Source: Pseudomonas flavescens (GTDB lineage: Bacteria; Pseudomonadota; Gammaproteobacteria; Pseudomonadales; Pseudomonadaceae). Taken from it: DNA of 64,000 bases. The stretch's first letter is position 1. Each line of letters begins with the position of its first letter. This document shows, piece after piece, positions 56,490 to 64,000 of this stretch. The translations under genes were made by a program, and so were the position numbers. The stretch spans positions 4,464,001 to 4,528,000 of the forward strand of contig NZ_JACBYV010000001.1 of NCBI RefSeq assembly GCF_013408425.1, read 5' to 3'. The notes beneath the pieces were generated by a model. It was not told where the DNA came from. It worked only from the letters and a program-made list of their open reading frames with translations, and made no database searches.

Positions 56490-57610
56490 ACCCGACGCGG
56501 GTCGCTGATGTGATCGTCATCGGCGCTGGCATCATCGGCGCCGCCTGCGCCCGCGAACTGGCCCGCCGCGGCCAGCAGGTGCTGGTGATCGATGCCGGTC
56601 TGCATGGAGCCACCGCCGCGGGCATGGGGCACTTGCTGGTACTCGACGACAACCAGGCCGAACTCGACATCAGCCGCTACTCGGTGCGCCGCTGGCGCGA
56701 GCTCGGTCCCCAGTTGCCGGACGACTGCGCCTATCGCAACAACGGCACGCTGTGGCTGGCCGCCAACGAACAGGAGCTGGCGGCGGCGGAAACCAAGAGC
56801 GTCAACCTGCGTGCCGAGGGAATACGCTGCGAAATGGTGCCCGGCCACGCCCTGCAGGGGATGGAGCCGATCCTGCGCGACGGTCTGCACGGCGCCCTGC
56901 GCCTACCCGACGACGGTATTCTCTATGCACCGAACACCGCCCGCTGGATGCTCGACGCTCCCGGTATCACACAACGCCGCGCCAAGGTCACGGAGCTGGA
57001 CGGCAACCGTGTACGCCTCGAAGACGGCAGCTGGCTGAGCGCCGATGCCGTGGTGCTCGCCAATGGCATACAGGCCGTGGAATTGTGCCCGGAGTTGCCC
57101 ATCGCGCCGAAGAAAGGCCATCTGCTGATCACCGATCGCTACCCGCATCCGGTCACTCACACCATCACCGAGCTGAGCTACCTGACCAGCGTGCACAACA
57201 GCAGCGGCGCCTCGGTGGCCTGCAACATCCAGCCGCGGCCGACGGGCCAGCTGTTCATCGGCACCTCCAGGCAGTTCGATACGCTGGACCCCGAGGTCGA
57301 GGGCTGGTTGCTGGCCCGCATGCTCAAGCATGCCGCGAGCTATGCGCCAGGCCTGGCGCAACTCAATGGCATTCGCGCCTGGGCGGGCTTTCGTGCCGCC
57401 ACCCCGGACGGCATGCCGCTGATTGGCGAACACCCTGCACAGCCCGGCCTGTGGCTGGCGGTCGGCCACGAAGGGCTGGGTGTTACCGCCGCGCCGGGTA
57501 CCGCCGATCTGCTCGCTGCACTGCTGTTCAACGAGGCCGAGCCAATCCCTGCCGCGGCATATTCGCCGCGACGTTACCTGAGCCAAGCTGGAGACCCCGC
57601 GCATGCCTGA
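56486..57610 (+). CDS. lhpB: D-hydroxyproline dehydrogenase, FAD-dependent beta subunit
   Basis: 374 aa from the GTG at 56486, overlapping the lhpA stop by 4 bp. FAD-binding DAO-type fold: [28 protein letters not shown] at the N-terminus and [24 protein letters not shown] near the end. Related to LhpB of P. aeruginosa, part of the heterotrimeric D-hydroxyproline dehydrogenase that oxidises cis-4-hydroxy-D-proline to the pyrroline carboxylate. Overlaps lhpF by 8 bp. Confidence 0.9.
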   Translation: MNPTRVADVIVIGAGIIGAACARELARRGQQVLVIDAGLHGATAAGMGHLLVLDDNQAELDISRYSVRRWRELGPQLPDDCAYRNNGTLWLAANEQELAAAETKSVNLRAEGIRCEMVPGHALQGMEPILRDGLHGALRLPDDGILYAPNTARWMLDAPGITQRRAKVTELDGNRVRLEDGSWLSADAVVLANGIQAVELCPELPIAPKKGHLLITDRYPHPVTHTITELSYLTSVHNSSGASVACNIQPRPTGQLFIGTSRQFDTLDPEVEGWLLARMLKHAASYAPGLAQLNGIRAWAGFRAATPDGMPLIGEHPAQPGLWLAVGHEGLGVTAAPGTADLLAALLFNEAEPIPAAAYSPRRYLSQAGDPAHA

Positions 57611-57839
57611 CCTGCATCTCGATGGCCGCCCGCTCAGCGTAGCGCCGGGCACCACGGTCGCCGCAGCCCTGGCGCTGGCCGGTGATGGCAGCACGCGCAC
57701 CTCGGTCAGCGGCCAGCGCCGCGCTCCCCTCTGCGGCATGGGCGTCTGCCAGGAATGTCGGGTAACCATCGACGGCCTGCGCCGACTGGCCTGCCAGACC
57801 CTGTGCCGCGATGGCATGCACGTGGAGACGCGGCCATGA
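57603..57839 (+). CDS. lhpF: (2Fe-2S) subunit of D-hydroxyproline dehydrogenase
   Basis: 78-aa small ferredoxin-like subunit. Cysteines for the cluster in PLCGMGVCQECRVT and the later ACQTLC. Fused downstream coupling: ATGA overlap with lhpE. It passes electrons between the FAD subunits of the dehydrogenase complex; homologous to the gamma subunit in P. aeruginosa. Confidence 0.88.
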   Translation: MPDLHLDGRPLSVAPGTTVAAALALAGDGSTRTSVSGQRRAPLCGMGVCQECRVTIDGLRRLACQTLCRDGMHVETRP

Positions 57840-59098
57840 GCGAACAGACTGACGTACTGATCATCGGCGCTGGCCCGGCGGGCATGTCCGCAGCGCTGGC
57901 CGCGGCCAACGATGGCGCCCAGGTGGTGCTGCTCGACGACAACCCGTTGCCGGGCGGACAGATCTGGCGGGACGGCGCTCAGGCAAGCATCCCAATCCAG
58001 GCACGCCGCCTGCGCGATGCGGTGGATACGCACAGCAATATCCAGCGCCACGCCGCCACTCGTGTGGTGGCACGGTCAGGCAGCCATGGGCTGCTGGTAG
58101 AAGACTCCCAGCGCGGCTGGGTGATCGCCTACCGCAAGCTGATCCTGTGTACCGGGGCGCGAGAGTTGTTACTGCCGTTTCCCGGCTGGACATTGCCCGG
58201 TGTTACCGGTGCCGGTGGCCTGCAGGCGCTGATCAAGGGCGGCTTGCCAGTAGCCGATGAACGCATCGTGATCGCCGGCAGCGGCCCGCTGTTGCTGGCC
58301 AGCGCGGGTACGGCGAAACACAACGGTGCCCGGGTGCTGCGCATCGCCGAGCAGGCATCAGCCGGCTCGGTCGCCGCCTTCGCCCTACAACTGCCGCGCT
58401 GGCCGCGAAAGCTGTTGCAATCCTTCAGCCTGTTCGACGGCGGTTACCGCTCTGGCACTCGGATCGTCGCCGCGTTGGGCCAGCATCGCCTGGAAGGCGT
58501 ACGCCTGCAGCGCGGCGACAAGATCGAAGAGCTGGAGTGCGAGCGCCTGGCCTGCGGTTTCGGCCTGATTCCCAATGGGCAATTGGGGCAGGCCCTTGGC
58601 TGCACGCTGGATAACCACGCCATCAAGGTGGATGCCTGGCAGGCCACCGATGTGGCCGGCATCTATGCCGCGGGGGAATGCACCGGCTTCGGCGGCAGCG
58701 AACTGGCCTTGGTCGAAGGCCGCATCGCCGGCCATGCCGCCGCCGGTAACCGCGGGGCAGCGCAACGCCTCTGGAAAGGGCGCGCACGCTGGCAGCGCTT
58801 TGCCGATGAGCTGAACACGCGATTCGCCCTCGACCCGGCACTAAAACGCCTGGCCGAGCCGGATACCCTGCTGTGCCGCTGCGAGGACGTGCCCTACGCC
58901 GCCGTCGCCAGGCACGGCAACTGGCGCGAAGCGAAACTGGCGACCCGCTGCGGAATGGGGGCCTGCCAGGGCCGGGTATGCGGTGCAGCCACGCAATACC
59001 TGTTCGGCTGGCAGCCAGGGGCGCCCCGCCCACCGTTCGGACCGACCCGAATCGATACGCTGATGCAGCTGGAAGGCCCATTCCAGAGCCACCAATAG
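57836..59098 (+). CDS. lhpE: D-hydroxyproline dehydrogenase, FAD/NAD(P)-type alpha subunit
   Basis: 420 aa from the ATG at 57836. Pyridine-nucleotide disulfide-type fold: VLIIGAGPAGMSAALAAANDGAQVVLLDD, and a second dinucleotide motif RIVIAGSGPLLLASAG. C-terminal cysteine cluster LLCRCEDVPY ... RCGMGACQGRVCGAA, of the BFD/Fer2-like kind in LhpE and related sarcosine/octopine oxidase subunits. Last gene of the lhp operon. Confidence 0.9.
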   Translation: MSEQTDVLIIGAGPAGMSAALAAANDGAQVVLLDDNPLPGGQIWRDGAQASIPIQARRLRDAVDTHSNIQRHAATRVVARSGSHGLLVEDSQRGWVIAYRKLILCTGARELLLPFPGWTLPGVTGAGGLQALIKGGLPVADERIVIAGSGPLLLASAGTAKHNGARVLRIAEQASAGSVAAFALQLPRWPRKLLQSFSLFDGGYRSGTRIVAALGQHRLEGVRLQRGDKIEELECERLACGFGLIPNGQLGQALGCTLDNHAIKVDAWQATDVAGIYAAGECTGFGGSELALVEGRIAGHAAAGNRGAAQRLWKGRARWQRFADELNTRFALDPALKRLAEPDTLLCRCEDVPYAAVARHGNWREAKLATRCGMGACQGRVCGAATQYLFGWQPGAPRPPFGPTRIDTLMQLEGPFQSHQ

Positions 59099-59145
59099 TG
59101 GCAATGAATCTCATTTTCGAAAAGGTGTTCCAGCGCTCCATCAAA

Positions 59146-59173
59146 CGGTAACAAACCGGGTAGTGCGGTAACG
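59146..59173. promoter_or_regulatory. Candidate CbrB enhancer sites
   Basis: Direct CGGTAAC repeats at 59146-59152 and 59166-59172, 20 bp (two helical turns) apart, about 100 bp upstream of the sigma-54 promoter. Position fits an enhancer of the NtrC type; assignment to CbrB rests on the CrcZ-like RNA downstream. Confidence 0.5.
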
Positions 59174-59246
59174 CTTTCTGTAGCGAAAACCCGAGCCGAA
59201 AAAACCTGAAAACACTAAGTAATTGAAAAATATAGATATTCTAAAA

Positions 59247-59262
59247 TTGGCACAGGATATGC
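59247..59262 (+). promoter_or_regulatory. Sigma-54 promoter of the CrcZ-like RNA
   Basis: TTGGCACAGGATATGC: GG and GC separated by exactly 10 bases, the -24/-12 spacing, with good TGGCAC upstream half. Start expected near 59273. Confidence 0.85.
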
Positions 59263-59272
59263 TCTATGTTCC

Positions 59273-59612
59273 GCACAACAAAAATAACAAGACACATCTG
59301 ATAACAAGAACAAGACAACGGCTCTAGCATAAGAAAGACAAAATCGCAGAGACGCAGCTAACTGATTTCTTTGGAGAGGACCGCCCTCGGGCTTGTACCG
59401 CAACCGGGTCGAGAACAATAAAACTGCTTTGCAAGGCAGCGACAGACGGGTTGGATCTCAGGATCACGGCAACATCAGCGTCCAAACAAATCCGTTCGCT
59501 CTTGGCCCCCATTGGGGGCCGCGGCTAAAAACAAGAACAAAAGGCCGGTAGCACTAATAAGAACGATGATTCGAACAAGATTTAGGGGAGCCTCGGCTCC
59601 CCTTTCTGCTTT
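59273..59612 (+). ncRNA. CrcZ/CrcX/CrcY-family Crc/Hfq-sequestering small RNA
   Basis: About 340 nt with no coding frame. It begins near GCACAACAAAAATAACAAGAC and carries about six A-rich Hfq/Crc motifs: AAAATAACAA, AACAAGAACAA (59302 region), CATAAGAAAG, AACAATAAAA, AACAAGAACAA (59530 region) and AATAAGAA. It also contains TTTCTTTGGAGAGG, which I recall from P. aeruginosa CrcZ. It ends in a strong terminator and has a sigma-54 promoter in front. Such RNAs, activated by CbrAB, titrate Hfq/Crc and relieve catabolite repression. The usual crcZ lies next to cbrB; here it sits between lhpE and gcd, so it is a CrcX/CrcY-type paralogue. Confidence 0.85.
59583..59612 (+). terminator. Terminator of the CrcZ-like RNA
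   Basis: Perfect 9-bp stem AGGGGAGCC / GGCTCCCCT with loop TC, then TTTCTGCTTT. Confidence 0.9.
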
Positions 59613-59730
59613 CTGGCGCTCAGCCTTGTTTCCCTTCCATGCTATGGCCAGTTCCCTTTCCTAATCCAAGTACCCCAGGAATTGCCGCTGGGCCGCATCT
59701 CTGCGTCTTGTGGATAACTCAGGTCTTATC

Positions 59731-59828
59731 GTAGGAGCCGGGGCGCCTAGCCCTTGCCAGCGATTGATGGCCATAACGCGCATCTACTTATGGCCACCAC
59801 AGCATCGCCCGCAAGCGGGCTCCTACAG
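59731..59828. repeat. REP pair between the small RNA and gcd
   Basis: GTAGGAGCCGGG (from 59731) faces CGGGCTCCTACAG (to 59828) about 75 bp on; the GTAGGAG family again. The rest of 59613-59960 shows no gene. Confidence 0.6.
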
Positions 59829-59968
59829 ATTGCGGAGTACTCACGCGATTCTATTGGGAGCCGCCATCGCATTGCAGGGAGGCGGGGCACCAAGCAATGT
59901 GGGTAACTCTCATGTCCCTGCTTTGAGGCGAATGCCTCAGGCTTTCGGTCACTCGAATCACAGGCATG

Positions 59969-60004
59969 AAAAAGGCCGCATCCCCTTCCGGGCGATGCGG
60001 CCTT
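59969..60004 (-). terminator. Terminator of gcd
   Basis: Stem AAGGCCGCATC / GATGCGGCCTT (11 bp), followed on the minus strand by TTTTT, about 20 bp after the gcd stop. Confidence 0.92.
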
Positions 60005-60023
60005 CGTTAGCGTGCAGGTGAGC

Positions 60024-62441
60024 TTACGGCAGCGCGTAGGCGATCACGTAGTCACCGCGGTCCGGCGACTGACGGGCGCCACCGGCCGTTACCACGATGA
60101 ACTGCTTGCCGGTCTTCGGCGACACGTAGGTCATCGGCGTGCCCTGGCTGCCTACCGGCAGGCGCTGTTTCCAGACTTCCTTGCCAGTGCCGCTATCGAA
60201 CGCGCGCAGGTAGTAGTCCTGCGTACCGGCGAAGAACACCAGGCCAGACTGCGTGGCCAGGGAACCGCCCAGGGTCGGCATGCCCACCGGCATCGGCAGG
60301 CGCATCTTGATGCCCAGCGGACCGGTGTCTTCCACGGTACCGACCGGTACCTGCCAGGCGATCTGCTGGGTCTTCATGTCGATGGCGGTCAGCGTGCCGA
60401 ACGGCGGCGCCTGGCAGGGAATGCCAGCCAGCGACAGGAAGCGGTTCTTGTTGACCGCATAAGGCGTGCCCTTGAGCGGCACCGCGCCCATACCGGTATT
60501 GACGGCTTCGCCACCGGACGAGGCCGGACCGCGATTCTGCGCCGGAATCATCTGCACCCACAGGCCAAGACGCATGTCGTTGACGAAGATGTAGTCATTG
60601 ACCGGGTCGGTGGACAGGCCACCCCAGTTCATCCCACCCAGTGAGCCGGGAAAGCTCAGCGACACGTCGGTGCCCGGTGCGGTGTACAACCCCTCGTAGC
60701 GCATCTGCTTGAAGGCGATGCGGCAGAGCATCTGGTCGAACGGTGTGGCGCCCCACATATCCGACTCGGTCAGGGTCTGCGCGCCGATCTGCGGCATGCC
60801 CACCGACAGGGGTTGTTTGAGCGCGTATTGCTCCCCTTTGATGTCTGCCGCCTTGACCGCCACTTCCGCCACTTCGGTCAGCGGCTGACCGGTAGCACGA
60901 TCGAGCACGAATATCTGCCCGGCCTTGGTACCGATCACCACCGCAGGCACCTTGCTGCCATCAGCCTTGGGGAAATCGATCAGGCTGGGCTGCATCGGCA
61001 GGTCGAAATCCCAGAGATCGTTGTGCACGGTCTGGTAGACCCACTTTTCCGCACCGGTGGTGGCGTCCAGGGCGAGGATCGAGGCGCCGTACTTGTGGTT
61101 CAGCTCGGTACGCTCGGCACCGTACAGGTCGGTGGACGGGCTGCCCATGGGCAGGAATACGGTGTTCATGGCCGGATCGTAGGACATCGGCGCCCAGGAG
61201 TTCGGCGTGCTGCGCACGTAGGTCTGGCCGTCGGCCGGGGCCTGACGCTCCTCAGGATTGCCCGGATCGAACGCCCAGCGCATGGCGCCAGTGACCACAT
61301 CGAAGCCACGAATCACACCGCCAGGCATGTCGGTCTGCACGTTGTCGGCCACACGCCCGCCCACCACGACGGTGGTACCGGCCAGCAGTGGCGGCGAGGT
61401 GAGCTGGTAGTGGGGATCCGGCGCAGCACCCAGACCGGCCTTGAGGTCGACCTGGCCATTCTCGCCGAAGCCTTCGCAGAGCGCGCCGGTGTCGGCGTCT
61501 ACGGCGATCAGGCGGGCGTCGATGGTGTTGGTCAGCAGACGACGACGGCAATTGGCGCCTTCGGCGATAGCCACGGTCGGCACCGCGACGGCACCCGCAG
61601 CATCAGGCTGCTGCAGCGGTGCATCGGCGTCGAAGTAGGCCAGGCCACGGCAACGCTGCCAGACCGAAGCCTGAGCGTTGATGTCGTTACGCCACAGCTC
61701 GCTGCCGGTATCGGCGTCGAGGGCGATGATGTTGTTGTGTGGGGTGCAGATGAACACCTTGTCACCCACCTGCAGCGGAGTGAGCTGATCCTCGGCGCCA
61801 TTACCATTGCTCTCCGCCACGTCACCGGTGTGATACGTCCAGGCGACCTGCAGGTCCTTCACGTTGGCACGGGTGATCTGATCCAGGGCGGCGAAACGGC
61901 TACCGCCAGCGGTGTTGCCGTAGTGTTCCCAGTTCTTCTGGGCCTGGGTCGGGTCGACCGGCTTCACGGCCGGGCCATCGCCGTTCGCCGCGACGGTGGG
62001 GTGAGCCAGGAAGGTACCGCTGAAGCTGGCGATCAGCGCCACCGCCAGTACGGCTGCCAACCCGTAGGCACCACGCCCGCCGCGTGCGCCTGCCGCTTTC
62101 TTCAGGGTCGGGTAGATCAGCGCGACGACCAGGCCCATCACGCCAAAGGTGAACAGGCGAGAGAACAATGGCCAGAACACCAGGCCGACATCGACCAGCG
62201 CCCAGATCACGGTACCGAGCAGCGCCAGGGCGAACAGCCAGGCGCCGGTGGGCTTGCGAGCGGCGATCAGCACACCACTGGCCAGCACGGCCAGGCCCAT
62301 GCTCAGGAAGTACAAGCTGCCGCCGAGACTGGCCAGATAACCACCACCGCCCAGCAAGGCAAGGCCGACCAGGGCGATCAAGACGCCGACGATCAGCAAT
62401 AGTGCACGCGTGCCGCGCTGGGCACCTTTACCCTCATTCAT
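60024..62441 (-). CDS. gcd: Membrane-bound PQQ-dependent glucose dehydrogenase
   Basis: 805 aa from the ATG at 62441 (AGGA 8 nt upstream), close to the usual 803 aa; open codons before it are not conserved. Five N-terminal membrane helices (first RALLLIVGVLIALVGLALLGGG), then an eight-bladed quinoprotein propeller with repeated W-motifs (e.g. ALDADTGSELWRNDINAQ, LGALDATTGAEKWVYQTVHND, LSFPGSLGGMNWGGLS). Oxidises glucose to gluconate in the periplasm, passing electrons to ubiquinone. Needs PQQ made elsewhere. Confidence 0.95.
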   Translation of the reverse strand: MNEGKGAQRGTRALLLIVGVLIALVGLALLGGGGYLASLGGSLYFLSMGLAVLASGVLIAARKPTGAWLFALALLGTVIWALVDVGLVFWPLFSRLFTFGVMGLVVALIYPTLKKAAGARGGRGAYGLAAVLAVALIASFSGTFLAHPTVAANGDGPAVKPVDPTQAQKNWEHYGNTAGGSRFAALDQITRANVKDLQVAWTYHTGDVAESNGNGAEDQLTPLQVGDKVFICTPHNNIIALDADTGSELWRNDINAQASVWQRCRGLAYFDADAPLQQPDAAGAVAVPTVAIAEGANCRRRLLTNTIDARLIAVDADTGALCEGFGENGQVDLKAGLGAAPDPHYQLTSPPLLAGTTVVVGGRVADNVQTDMPGGVIRGFDVVTGAMRWAFDPGNPEERQAPADGQTYVRSTPNSWAPMSYDPAMNTVFLPMGSPSTDLYGAERTELNHKYGASILALDATTGAEKWVYQTVHNDLWDFDLPMQPSLIDFPKADGSKVPAVVIGTKAGQIFVLDRATGQPLTEVAEVAVKAADIKGEQYALKQPLSVGMPQIGAQTLTESDMWGATPFDQMLCRIAFKQMRYEGLYTAPGTDVSLSFPGSLGGMNWGGLSTDPVNDYIFVNDMRLGLWVQMIPAQNRGPASSGGEAVNTGMGAVPLKGTPYAVNKNRFLSLAGIPCQAPPFGTLTAIDMKTQQIAWQVPVGTVEDTGPLGIKMRLPMPVGMPTLGGSLATQSGLVFFAGTQDYYLRAFDSGTGKEVWKQRLPVGSQGTPMTYVSPKTGKQFIVVTAGGARQSPDRGDYVIAYALP

Positions 62442-62652
62442 CGTTTTATCCTGTTTTGTCACGAACACAGAAACACAGCATCGACGCCACCACCCCTGAG
62501 GATAGTCGCCAATACTGTTTGTAATAATTGGTATGCGTACCAGTGTGCACCGAAACGGGACGCGTCGCACCCGAAAATTAACCAAACGGTACATTTTCCT
62601 GCGTCAATCCGACGCGGTAGGCTCAGCGCCACCTGATCAGCCGCCACCCGCC

Positions 62653-63402
62653 ATGCAAACTCTGCTGCCCACCGCCCTACATCAAGATTTGCCTGCGCTG
62701 ATCACCAGCCTGCGGCAGATCGAGCCGCTGCTCGACGCCCTGCCCGAGGTGGTGTTTTTCATCAAGGACAGCCAAGCCCGCTACGCGCTGGTGAACCAGA
62801 CGCTGACGCAGCGGCTGGGCTTCAAGAGCAAGGCCAGGCTGCTCGGGATGACCGCCGAACAGGTGTTCCCGGCCAGCTTCGGCCCCTCCTACACGGCGCA
62901 GGATCGCCGGGTACTCAAGGACGGCAGCCAACTCGCCGACCAGTTGGAGCTGCATCTCTATTACGGCAATCAGCCCGTCTGGTGCCTTACCCACAAACTG
63001 GCACTGCGTAACCACGCGGGCGAGATCATCGGCGTGGCGGGTATTTCCCGGGATGTGCAACTGCCGCAATCGAGCCACCCGGCCTACCCGAAACTGGCGG
63101 CGGTGGACGCCCATATCCGCGAGCATTTCGCCCGGCCGATCAGCCTGGCCGAGCTCACCGGCCTGGCAGGCCTGTCGGTGGCGCAGCTGGAGCGCCACTG
63201 CAAGCGCATCTTCCAGCTCACTCCGCGGCAGATGATCCACAAGGCACGCCTCGGTGAGGCCAGCCGCCTGCTGCTGCAGGACCTGCCGATCACCGAGATC
63301 GCCCTGCGCTGCGGTTACACCGATCACAGCGCCTTCAGCCGCCAGTTCAGGTCGCTGACCGGGCTGACACCCAGCCAGTTCCGGGACTCGCACAGGGACT
63401 GA
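62653..63402 (+). CDS. PAS-AraC transcriptional regulator (LhpR-like)
   Basis: 249 aa from the ATG at 62653 (frame open to 62533 but poor before). N-terminal PAS domain (about 20-130: LDALPEVVFFIKDSQARYALVNQ, GVAGISRDVQ). C-terminal AraC double HTH: ISLAELTGLAGLSVAQLERHCKRIF and LPITEIALRCGYTDHSAFSRQFRSLTG. PAS-AraC regulators sit with hydroxyproline genes in P. putida, so this may be the positive regulator of lhp. Divergent from gcd. Confidence 0.82.
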   Translation: MQTLLPTALHQDLPALITSLRQIEPLLDALPEVVFFIKDSQARYALVNQTLTQRLGFKSKARLLGMTAEQVFPASFGPSYTAQDRRVLKDGSQLADQLELHLYYGNQPVWCLTHKLALRNHAGEIIGVAGISRDVQLPQSSHPAYPKLAAVDAHIREHFARPISLAELTGLAGLSVAQLERHCKRIFQLTPRQMIHKARLGEASRLLLQDLPITEIALRCGYTDHSAFSRQFRSLTGLTPSQFRDSHRD

Positions 63403-63566
63403 TACCGGCGCTGTTCCGAAACGGGGCGCTCGACGCTACACATCGCTCCCTTATGTAACACCCCGCCTGCACTGAACGCCGCACCCTCCCCTCTATTTTC
63501 CGCCAATCCCTCGGCCCGTGGGCCGCTCAGCGACGAGCCAAAGAACAGGCACAGCCATTGCATATC

Positions 63567-63583
63567 AAATATCGTATACGAAA
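63567..63583. promoter_or_regulatory. Candidate GntR operator at the ABC binding-protein gene
   Basis: Minus strand reads TTTCGTATACGATATTT, with a perfect TCGTATACGA core; 38 bp before the start codon. Matches 14/17 with the site at 51928-51944. Confidence 0.6.
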
Positions 63584-63621
63584 TTTCCTATAACCAGCGT
63601 CTGCACAGTTTCGAGGCCCCT

Positions 63622-64000
63622 ATGAAGAACCCCGCTTTTGCCGTAGCCCTCAGCGCAGTACTCAGCACCACACTGATCGGCACCGCACACGCCGACAAGC
63701 TCGACTCGATCATCGAATCCGGCAAGCTGCGCTGCGCGGTGACCCTGGATTTCCCACCCATGGGCTCGCGTGACGACAAGAACCAGCCGGTCGGCTTCGA
63801 CGTCGACTACTGCAATGACCTGGCGAAAGTGCTCGGCGTCGATGCCGAAGTGGTGGAGACACCGTTCCCGGATCGCATCCCGGCGCTGGTTTCCGGCCGC
63901 GCCGACGTGATCGTAGCCTCCACCTCCGACACCCTGGAGCGTGCCAAGACCGTTGGCCTGACCGTGCCCTACTTCGCCTTCCAGATGGTCGTGCTGACCC
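63622..64000 (+). CDS. Amino-acid ABC transporter substrate-binding protein, 3' end beyond window
   Basis: First 126 codons of a gene cut by the window edge. Signal peptide KNPAFAVALSAVLSTTLIGTAHA, then the SBP_bac_3 start KLDSIIESGKLRCAVTLDFPPMG, with GFDVDYCNDLAKVLGVDAEVV and DVIVASTSDTLERAKTV. Polar amino-acid type binding protein. The GntR operator and the neighbouring lhp genes and PAS-AraC regulator suggest hydroxyproline or proline as ligand; not proven from this fragment. Confidence 0.88.
   Translation, partial: MKNPAFAVALSAVLSTTLIGTAHADKLDSIIESGKLRCAVTLDFPPMGSRDDKNQPVGFDVDYCNDLAKVLGVDAEVVETPFPDRIPALVSGRADVIVASTSDTLERAKTVGLTVPYFAFQMVVLT

Noticed and set aside
59273..59612. Small protein gene instead of RNA
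   Set aside because: No frame has a ribosome site or protein-like composition; the sigma-54 promoter, terminator and A-rich motifs fit an RNA.

Overview
The window is a high-G+C Pseudomonas chromosome segment, most like the P. mendocina / P. pseudoalcaligenes / P. oleovorans group. This assignment rests on gene order (mutM, HDOD gene, rlmI and ilvD as in P. putida; trpI next to trpBA; betC with a LysR gene and an orphan choline-binding protein), a two-subunit pyruvate carboxylase with PycR, membrane glucose dehydrogenase, several Pseudomonas REP families and a CrcZ-type small RNA. No rRNA, tRNA, phage or classical insertion sequence was seen.

Layout. 1-3.2 kb: DNA repair gene mutM (cut by the left edge), an HDOD protein and the 23S rRNA methyltransferase rlmI. 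3.8-14.5 kb: a tightly packed plus-strand accessory chemotaxis operon (soluble histidine kinase, NarL-type regulator, short MCP, CheY, STAS protein, CheA, CheW, MCP, CheW, CheR, CheD, CheB), placed where rlmI and ilvD are adjacent in P. putida. 14.8-18 kb: ilvD, a phosphoesterase and gloA. 18-22.5 kb: a DUF3060 protein, trpI, a DUF3592 membrane protein between trpI and trpB, then trpBA. 22.5-23.3 kb: a REP-associated tyrosine transposase (RAYT) with matching REPs and a duplicated 3' tail. 23.4-30 kb: 2-hydroxyacid dehydrogenase, an atypical NRAMP-like transporter, a Rossmann protein with a divergent LysR gene, PBP7, an EamA exporter and a DOPA-dioxygenase-like protein. 30-35.5 kb: choline-O-sulfate use (LysR, betC, choX, SulP). 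35.7-47.2 kb: transporters, two hydrolases, a group of uncharacterised envelope proteins, a 131-bp tandem repeat array, an AGCS symporter and a YeeE/YedE transporter. 47.5-51.9 kb: pycA, pycB and pycR. 52-64 kb: a GntR regulator, two divergent L,D-transpeptidases, the trans-4-hydroxyproline genes lhpA-lhpB-lhpF-lhpE, a CrcZ-like RNA, gcd, a PAS-AraC regulator and the start of an amino-acid ABC binding protein.

Most notable observations: (i) a previously intact hydroxyproline epimerase gene carrying an in-frame 141-bp mobile-element insertion with a 5-bp target duplication, whose core is related to a second MITE lying in the pycB terminator; (ii) a Crc/Hfq-sequestering RNA gene with its own sigma-54 promoter; (iii) near-identical operator-like palindromes in front of the GntR gene and the ABC binding protein gene 11.6 kb apart; (iv) REP/RAYT structures that can be read as copies, pairs and tandem duplications; (v) the accessory che operon with a STAS protein that has Cys at the usual phospho-Ser position. 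Several loci (hydroxyproline, choline sulfate, gcd, possibly the NRAMP-like gene) could be under Crc/CrcZ catabolite control; that link is inference.
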